Positions 8,673-17,600 of a stretch of DNA of 23,939 nucleotides are shown one piece after another. The notes under the pieces are model-generated. The model ran no database searches, was not told the DNA's origin, and worked only from the letters and a program-made list of their open reading frames with translations. The stretch lies in IMG/VR virus record IMGVR_UViG_3300025687_000326, positions 1-23,939 of that record, one strand, 5' to 3'. Within the stretch, counting starts at the first letter, position 1, and every line of letters starts with the position of its first letter. Made by a program: the position numbers and the translations under genes. This stretch comes from a virus.

Positions 8673-11600
8673 TCTGTGACCAGTGTTGGCTCCATTGATT
8701 ACCGCGTCAGGGTTAGTAACACTATCGTCAATGGCTGGTGGGTATAGCTCACCGTTACCTTCTGATCCAATTCCAGGGTAGAAGGGGTTGCTACCTACCT
8801 CACCTTGGCTAGGCCCACCTGTTCCTCCAGGCGCAGGAGGCTCGGGGAAGGTCACACCTAGCGCCTCGCTGAGGTTAGCGTAGGGAGTGACAGGAGTGAC
8901 GCTACCTCTACCACTCTCTGCGTTAGAGATATAATTGTGAGTGTCAGAAGAAAGGTCGTAGTCGTAGCCTACTAGAGGACGCCATAGGTCATACAGCAGT
9001 GCGTTAGCCATACGAGTCTGCCCAGGAGTGCTGTCAGTTCCTAGCCAAGGAAGAACCTTGGGGCTGCGCTTGGCTACAGCATTGTCAACGTAAGGGTAGT
9101 CCTGAATAAGAAGAGCAGCCTTATCAGTGTGATCGAAGAACTCGTTGAAGCGATACTTATCCATCATGTTCATGGCACGCCATCCGATGGCAATACCATA
9201 ACGCTGCTTGGATGTCTGGACCATATACTTAGGGTTCTGAACGTCAGCAGTCAGGCCCCTGGTCGTGTCGCCACGGTAGGGAGGCCATCCCCACTGAGTC
9301 CACTGAGTCACAAGAGCGTGGTCATCCTCGAAGGGCATACCCTGAATGTTGTCGCTTCCGTTACCTGCTGCCTCTAGACCATCAGTAGGTGTATACTGAC
9401 CAACGTCGAAGCCTATCTGATAGGTTCTACATTCACCAGAGGTAGTGGCGTCTGCGGCTGGGTTCTCGGACTGGCAGACGTAGAAGTTAGCCTCGTCAAT
9501 GTCATTAATTCTAGAGATCTGTCTGTTCTCAGAGAAGTGCTTGGGGTTAAGACTATCAATCTCCTCATCGAAGATGAGACGCTTGAGTAGGATGGGAGTG
9601 TAGCGACCATTGCTGTGGTCACCGTTAGGTAGCCACTTCTGACCGTTGCGATAGAGTGCGTCTAGGTCAATGGCATACTGCATGAACCAGATAAGGAGGG
9701 CACGCTTATGCTCACGGGGGATGTCGCTGTTCAGAGCCACCATCACATCGTCAACGAGGCTCATCACTCCACCTACTCCACCGTAGTTACTTCCCTGTCT
9801 CTTTGCACCAAAGCGCTGACCAATTACATAGAAGTAATCAGTAGCAGCCATGTTGTTCGAGGTAACTCTACTAATACCTCCTGCGTAACGATACTGATAC
9901 TTTCTTCCGTCAGGGAGAAGGTAGTAGTAATCCTCTGGGTTGGGGACCCCGGTCACTCCATCGGTCGTGTAGCCCATTGGGTAAGGCGTCATGAACGTGT
10001 CGTAATCAAAGGTATACATATTGTTCTGTAGCGTGAGAGGTAGGTTAGCAAACTTACCTGCATCAAGCCAAGCATCAACAGAAGAGGTGTGGTAGGTAGG
10101 AACCTTCTGTGCCTCATTACCTGCGCGTGCTAGGTGGACAGAGGGACGGAAGTATCCAGTAGCCCCAGTGACAGGAGGAGAGTCTACCACGGGAGGAGTG
10201 ATAGCTCCACCGAACTCTTCGTCCTCTAGCTCAGGAAGTAGCTGTAGGATATACTGAGATACCTCAGTCATCATCTCCCAGGTTCCATCGCCAGATAGGT
10301 TGACGTTGGGGATGTCAGGGAAATACTTACCGTGAAGGTTGGTGGGGTTACCATCCTTGTCAAGGATTGGAGAGTTGTCGTTGTTGAAGTAGTTCTTGTA
10401 TGCGTAAGGCCAGAAGTCTGCAACAGGACCAGCAGAGATAATCTTAACATCAGCAGGTGTCCAAGGTGCAGTAGCTGCATCGAGAGGAACGCACTTCCAG
10501 GTGTGGTTATACCAGATGAATCCATCAGCACCAGCGTTGACGCAGGATAGAACTAGATCCTTCTGCTCCTGAACTGTTGGCCTATCCCAGTGGTAGTATG
10601 CCATAAGGCCACCAGCAGTAGGATCAGGGTTATTAGTGTCAGATGCTAGACCAGACACGAAGTTAGGAGTAGCAGCTAAGGTCACATAGACTGGCTTGCC
10701 CTCAGGGAAGTCGTCACTAGTAGACCAGTCCTTGATACGGTGCACACCAGAGACAACCCACTTAGGATCATCTACAATGTAGGTTCCGTTGGAGACTGGG
10801 TTGGTGTAGACAGAGGGGGGATCGTCGTTGTCTGCTCCGCTTCTTCCAGTTGGCTTGGAGTTGAATGGATAGTAGTCGAAGAGGAATCCATCAATCTCTG
10901 GGATGCTAGCGATAGCGGAGAAGTAAGATAGCTGATCCTCGTAGAGTCCGAACTCAGGGTCAGTCCAACCAGGACGAAGTCGTCCATCAACACCGTTCCA
11001 TCCAGCAACGCATACGCCTTTAGAGTAGAAGTAGTATAGCTTCTGCTCTGGGTAGGCTGCCTTGAAGTCTCTAGCTGCTTGAGCGATAGCGTAAGCTCCA
11101 GGACCGTGGCCCCAGTCTACGTTCGTGTCACCAGTGTCACGCACCCAGTAAGCGTTGTCAGCAGGAATGTATTGGTTGCTGTATCCAGGGGCTACCTGCC
11201 ATAGGGGAGAGGTTCCAGCAGGAACGTTCTGGATTGCGCGGAACACCTGCATCCTACCATACATGGTCTCGTAGGGGTCGGTGTAATCAGACTGACGGTC
11301 GATCATGAAGACCTTGTCGCCAGTGTTGTAGGTTGCCTCACCGTCCCACATGGTCCACTTGCGAGTGCCATCAGTGTTAAGATCCCAGGGAGAGATACCA
11401 ACACCAGCTAGCTCAGGCTCATGTCCAAGCATCCAGTATTTGGGCTCAACGGTATCACCGTCTGCGTCCACACCAGTGTAGGGAATGGGCCAGTCATCGT
11501 GGGCGAATCCAACCCACCTGTAAGATACAGGGGTTCCATCCTCTAGAGGAGTTCCAGTAACTGCATCACCATGGAGCTTGTTGAAGGAGGAGGGACGGTC

Positions 11601-14600
11601 AGGATCATCAGAGCTAAGACCAAAGGATCTAACACCGATAAACTCCATGCCATCATCAAGCATACTCTGATACTCACCAGCGGTGTAGGGAGGATCGTAA
11701 GGAGGGGTCTGCTTGGAGTGGTTCTTCCAGCGGAGTGCCATCTTGACACCGATGCTGTTAAGATCTTGCCACACGTTCAGTCCCTGGTTGTTTCCGTTTA
11801 CATCCTTTATCCACTTGGTCTTTGGAGTATACCAAGTGCCAAGGCGGCTGGGGAGCATAGCCTCACGGTAGACAGTTGAGATACCTCCACCACCAGATCC
11901 GCCACCAGTGTTGGACCCACCGCTGTTGTAACCAGCAGGTGCTTCCTCAAGAACCGTAAGAGGCTCAATGAGTAGGTTTGTAGATCTGTCAGAGGACCCT
12001 AGGATAGTCTTAGCAGACTGCTGCCAAGGTGCTTTGCCTAGCTCGTAGTCGGAACGAACAAGTTGACCATCCATGTATACCTCTGCCATCTCGGTGCTTC
12101 CAGGCCAGTAAGGCCCCTCCTGGTGAGTCCACGATGAGTTCAGAGTGTCACCTACCGCTAGAGTGATGGGGTTGCTCTGGCTAACCTGCTGTCCGTTGGG
12201 GAAGCCTGCGTTAAGAGAGTGGTCGTATGGAATTCTTCCTGATGTGTATTGAATCTCGTAGTTGACGTAGCCCTGAGTTCTGTAAGGCTGCACGACATTG
12301 CTGTCGAACGTCATAGCCGATACATCCACAGTGAAGTCGTCATCAGTGGAGTCAGTTCTCTCATGACCAGTTAGCTCACCCTGTGTAGTTGGGGTGGCTG
12401 GGTTGATCATAGATCCGTGAATGTATCCCATGTTGGGATCGTTGGTAGGACGTGGGAAGATGTCGATCACATTGACAGGACCAACTACCCACCAGTCACC
12501 AGTTACGAACTGACCAGCCTCAACTTGTCTATCGAAATACCAAGTGACGCCAGAGTCGGTGGTAATCTCAGTGACCTGTGAACCAGTGCCACCATTACCT
12601 CCACCGCCGCCACCAGTGCCTCCAGTGTTGTCAGGGACGTGACCGTCAATCAGTTGAACGACACAAGCAGAGGTGTCGCTAACCACTGAGTCAGTGCCAC
12701 TGTCAGCAGTGAGGTAGAATCTAGAAACCTGAGTTCCCTGATCACCCGTAGCACTGGTCATAAGAAGCTCAATGCTAAAGTCTGTTTCACCAGCAGCAAG
12801 AGTAATGTCCTTAGTGTTACCAGTGAATCCAACAGCAGTTAGACGTGTCTCTGCTGCTGGGATGTTTGCGCTTACAGTTAGAGTGGTGCTGCTAGCTAGT
12901 GGCTTGGTGTAGCTTCCTTCAAGGGTAATAATCTTGTTGTCAGCATCCTCATTCTCTACAACAGCAGTGTTAGTCCAACGAGCGCGTGCAGGTTGAGTAA
13001 CAGTGGTGACACCTAGGTCAGCATCAGGACCAGCATAGAAGTTATCATACACATCCTGTGCTGAGAAGACATCATCATAGAAGCTGAGTCTATAGAAGTC
13101 TCCATCAAACTGTCTTGCAGTGGCCTGACTAGCAGGCTGTTTCTCATCACCGATTGTAATCTCTGCACCTGCTACCCAGTCTTGTGGCTGGCGTCCAAGT
13201 TGTCTAACTAGAGGAGCGTCAGTGTTGCTAACGTGCTGGTTGATAACAGATCCGCCATCACAGAATGTGTTAACCCACCCGCTGGCGTTTAGACCCTCAA
13301 TACTTAGGACAATGTGATGTAGTTTATCCTGCTTGAGATAGTGCTGGGGTGCAGTAGGAGCAGCATACTTACCTACGGTTCCTGTCTGCATACCAAGAGC
13401 ACCGTGGTAGTCAGTAGCATTACCCCACTTGCTCTGAGTTAGAGAAACGTTGCGGGCTCCTGTTGGAGTAGCAGCGTCAGTCCATGACATAATACGGGCA
13501 GGACCTTCGTTGGTTATGTCGTGTGAGCGAACCCAAGCCTCGATAGTAACTGCGTTGTTACCAGCAGCAACGATAGCGTCACGGATCTGGTCTGCGTCAG
13601 CAGTTGGAATGGTAAGCATACCATCAGCAAGGGTGAGGAATTTAACACCATCAACCTCGTTGACAGTTACGACACCTTGTCCGCTATCAACAACAGATAG
13701 ACCAGAGACAAGGTCCTCCATGACACCACCGCTAAGGATGAAGTCTGCGATAACACCAGTGGTCTTCTTAGTGGTCTCTGGGAAACCTACGCCTCCACCA
13801 GCACCAGTGGCCTCTGCGAAGTAGGCAGCACCGTGAGGAGTAGCCTTGACCTCATCGTAGTTGGGAGGTCTCTTAGGATCGTAGGTTAGGTTCCAGTCTA
13901 GATGGATACACTCACCAGCCCAGCCAGCCATGTGAGCGCCCATAGGATCAACCATAGTGGGAGGCTCGATGGTGCTGTTCTGAGTGATGGAGTAGTAGTC
14001 CTGTGCAGCACCCCACTGCCATAGACGGGCAGCGTTGGCTGGTGTGGTTGGGACAAGGGAGGTGTAAGTCCCTGCGTTGATATGATCACACTCGACATAG
14101 TTATCGTTCTGGGTCAGTGGGTTCCAGCTAGCATCCCAGTCACAGTTAGTCCACTGGTCGAACATCTGCTGGGCTCCCCAGAGCAAGAAGCGGCGGTCAC
14201 CAGTCATGCGGTAGGCAATACCTTGGTGTAGTGCGTCACGGATAGGACGGTGACCAGTTACAAACCAAGACGTAACGGTGCTGTTAGGCCATGACCAGGG
14301 AACGAAGTCCATGGCGGGCTTGAAGGTTCCGTTGACACCGCCTGCACCAGTGATAAGACCAGTCTGTGGGCAGTAGAACTCACGGTTATTATCATCAATG
14401 GCACGCCAGAACTCAGTGTCGGTGTTACTCCAGGCACTAAGGTCAGGAGACATAAGCTCACGACGACGGTCAGTCCACTGCCACTGACGTAGTGGTAGGT
14501 AGGCAGTGGTTGTGAGGATGGCGTTACCTAGGTTTCCTAGGTTTCCAGGCTCCACGCCCTCGAAGGCTACAGCACAACCAAAGATACCGTGTGCGAAGTA

Positions 14601-17600
14601 GATGTAAGAAGTGATTGCCTGGGTGTGGGTAAGGTATCCACCTCCAGTGCCCACTGTAAGGTTGCCTGCACCACGACGACGCCCTTCTTCGAGGAGGAAG
14701 TTGGCATCATCTAGGTCAAGGATATCCTGAACACCAGACAGTCCACTCTCTAGGTAGCATAGCTCCTGCCAAGTGCTGTCCCACTGAGAGGCTCCAAGGC
14801 TGCCGTCGTTAGCGTAGCTCTGGAGTCCATCGTTGCTACGAGAGATACCTAGTGGGAAGATGACTGCCTTAGTAGCATCTACAAGTGTAGGTAGCCACTC
14901 AGACTTTAGCTTGGCACGCTTAGTCTCGTCGCCAAGAACACTGAAAGCCATACCGATAGAATCAAGGGGCTCCCCCTGAGCGCGGTTAGTGTGCTGGGAG
15001 CCTACTGAACTGTTGATACGATGGGTTCCGTTGTCTGCGAGATACTTGAGGTTCAGTCTCTTGTATGCATCACGTCCCTTCTGCTGATAGGTGGTGCCCT
15101 GGTGGACGTAGTCACCCATGGTGTCATACTGGCTGTGGCAGTGGCGCACGAAGGCAGCGTCCTGCTGCATGTAATGCTTAACTGGACCCATGTTGCCGAA
15201 CCAGATAGGTGCCTGGGTCATGAAGGTGAAGCGCCAGTGATGCTCACCATCGGTGGACATGAACTGATCAACGCTAGTGGTGTAGCCATCACTGAACATG
15301 ATCTTCATCTTCGAGCGCTCTGTGGCACCAACACTCTGATCAACGTGAGCGTATGTAGTAGGAAGACCTGCTGCTGGTGCGTTCCAGAAGCGGTTGGTTG
15401 GAGCTAGGGGTGGGTTAACCTCATGACCGTTGGTCATGCTAGCCTTAGTGGTTGGGTTAAGGTTACTGTCCTTGAGTGGACCCCAGAACCAGGGATGGTT
15501 ACCTGCCTTTGCAGCACCTCTCCAGGTGTCAAGCTGCCAGGGAAGGATGGGGACACCAGCGTTGTGGAAGTCTCCAGTAACCTTAGCGATCTGCTCAGGC
15601 TCAACGACCTTACCTTGAAGGTTGGTCATTGAGGTGCGTGCCCTGTGTGAGACATACTGTAGCTGCATCCAGCCAAGCTCGATATCCTCTGGGCACTGGC
15701 CGTATCCTACGCGAGGAACAATACCCTTGCCACCACCTTGTTGGATGGTCTTGTGCATGTAGGGACGGAACCAAGAGTTATACTTACGACGGTCTGTCTC
15801 GTCATCGAAGATCTTACCATAGGAGTATGCCTCCCAGCCAAGACCAGCGACTAGACCGCCTTCCTCAGGACCCTCATATTGGCTCTCCATCCTACAGGCA
15901 GAGCGCATTATGCGTAGGGTTCCAGTAGTTCTAGCACGGAAGACTTCACGGCCAGAGCCGAACTGGGCATACCATGCAACCTCTACATCATCTCTAGCTG
16001 CTGCGTTAGCGCTGTCGATGCTGGGTAGGTAGTCCTGCTGGGAACCATAGCCACGCTTGGCTTGATAGTTGTTGCCAAGTGGCTTATCACCATCAAAGGC
16101 TAGTGGGTAAGAGATGCCGTAGCCACCGAAGCGGTTAAGGTATACAGCAAGTGCGCGACCCTGGTTGTTGAGTCTACCAATTACAGTCTTGCGGTATAGT
16201 CTAGCCTGCTTGGGTAGAGGCTGTAGAATGGTGTTGCCCCTAGTGACTGAGGTCTGAACTGCGTCAGGGTTGGCACTGTTAAGAGGGCGAACTAGCCATC
16301 CGTTTACTGAGTCGATGCTAGGATCGGTGGGGATGATGTCAACGTTTCCACCATTGTTGGTCCACTGGCTACCCTCAAAGCAGCCGAAGCCAGCAGGAGA
16401 GTTTACCTTGATACCATAGAACCAAACCTCTCCGTTGACCTCAGGGTGATCTGCTCCACGATCACCGATAGTATCATCGAACACATCGTTGGCGATCTTG
16501 AAGGTAATCTCTGCCACGTTTACGTCAGAGCGCTGAGTAATCCATGCGTGAACACCTAGGACCTTAGGTGAGTAGCCAGTAGGAGCAGTGTATCCAGCAG
16601 GGTAGATATCAAACTGTGCGAAGCGATGCTCTTCCTTAATGTATGCACCAGAGCGAACAGTCTCTACGAGATCCCAGTTGGTGATCTTCTTAGTCTTAAC
16701 CTCTACTGCCTGAGAGCCATCATCTAGCCAGAGGCTAAGGTCTAGCTCTGATAGGTTTACTTCTGTAAGCGTCTGGGTGGGAGAGCCTGGAGATGTAACC
16801 TGCTCTAGGATACCGCTACCAGCAATGCTGTTAGCAGTAAGGGCAAGGTCTACACTCTCAAAGACATAAGAGGTGTCGGCTGGTCCAACAACCTGAACAG
16901 TTCTTACCTTACCATCGTGGTCATAGCTAACAGGGAATACGTCAGCGTGGTTGCCGTCGATAGTGAAGAAGGGGAGAGCAGTTGGAACTACAGGGTCGAT
17001 GGGAACCACGGTCTGTAGGAGTAGATCAAACTGACCAGTGGCGAACTGTAGTGGACCAGTAGCGTTGCGAGTAGCTAGGTAGCTCTGTCCTGGAACTCTG
17101 TGGACGATTTGTGATGGAGCGCCCTGGGCTACCCCTGGATCCACTGGCTCGTCAGGACAGACTACAGTGCGAGCAACTTGGTCTGCTCCGTCTAGAACAA
17201 CAAGATCATTTCCTGCGATCTCACCAGCAGATAGAGTAAGGTTGAAGTCCTGATATGTTCCAGGCTCAACAGTGATGGTTCCAGTTGCAGTGGTTGCGTG
17301 GGCGGGGACAGTGATGACTGGAAGAGTTACCTCTCCACCTACGAATGCCTCGCGCCATGTTCTAATGAATCCGAACTCAGCGTCAGCAGATACAGCATGA
17401 TCTAGGTTGATGGTAACAGTAATGTCGTGACCAGTAGTATCATCCACAAACACAGAGGTAGTGTCGATGTCCCAGTCCATTCCAGTAGCTACATCGTCAT
17501 CATTGATGGTAATGTAGTCGTAGTTAGCGTTACCTTGAGTAGGAATAGTAGCTGCGTGGCTGGTAGAGTTAGCATCGTAGATGCCAACCTTGAATAGTCT

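Noticed and set aside
14527-14555. Short tandem repeat around TTTCCTAGG
   Set aside because: It merely encodes a GNLGNLGN stretch in the giant protein; only two to three imperfect 9-base copies, so not a repeat element.
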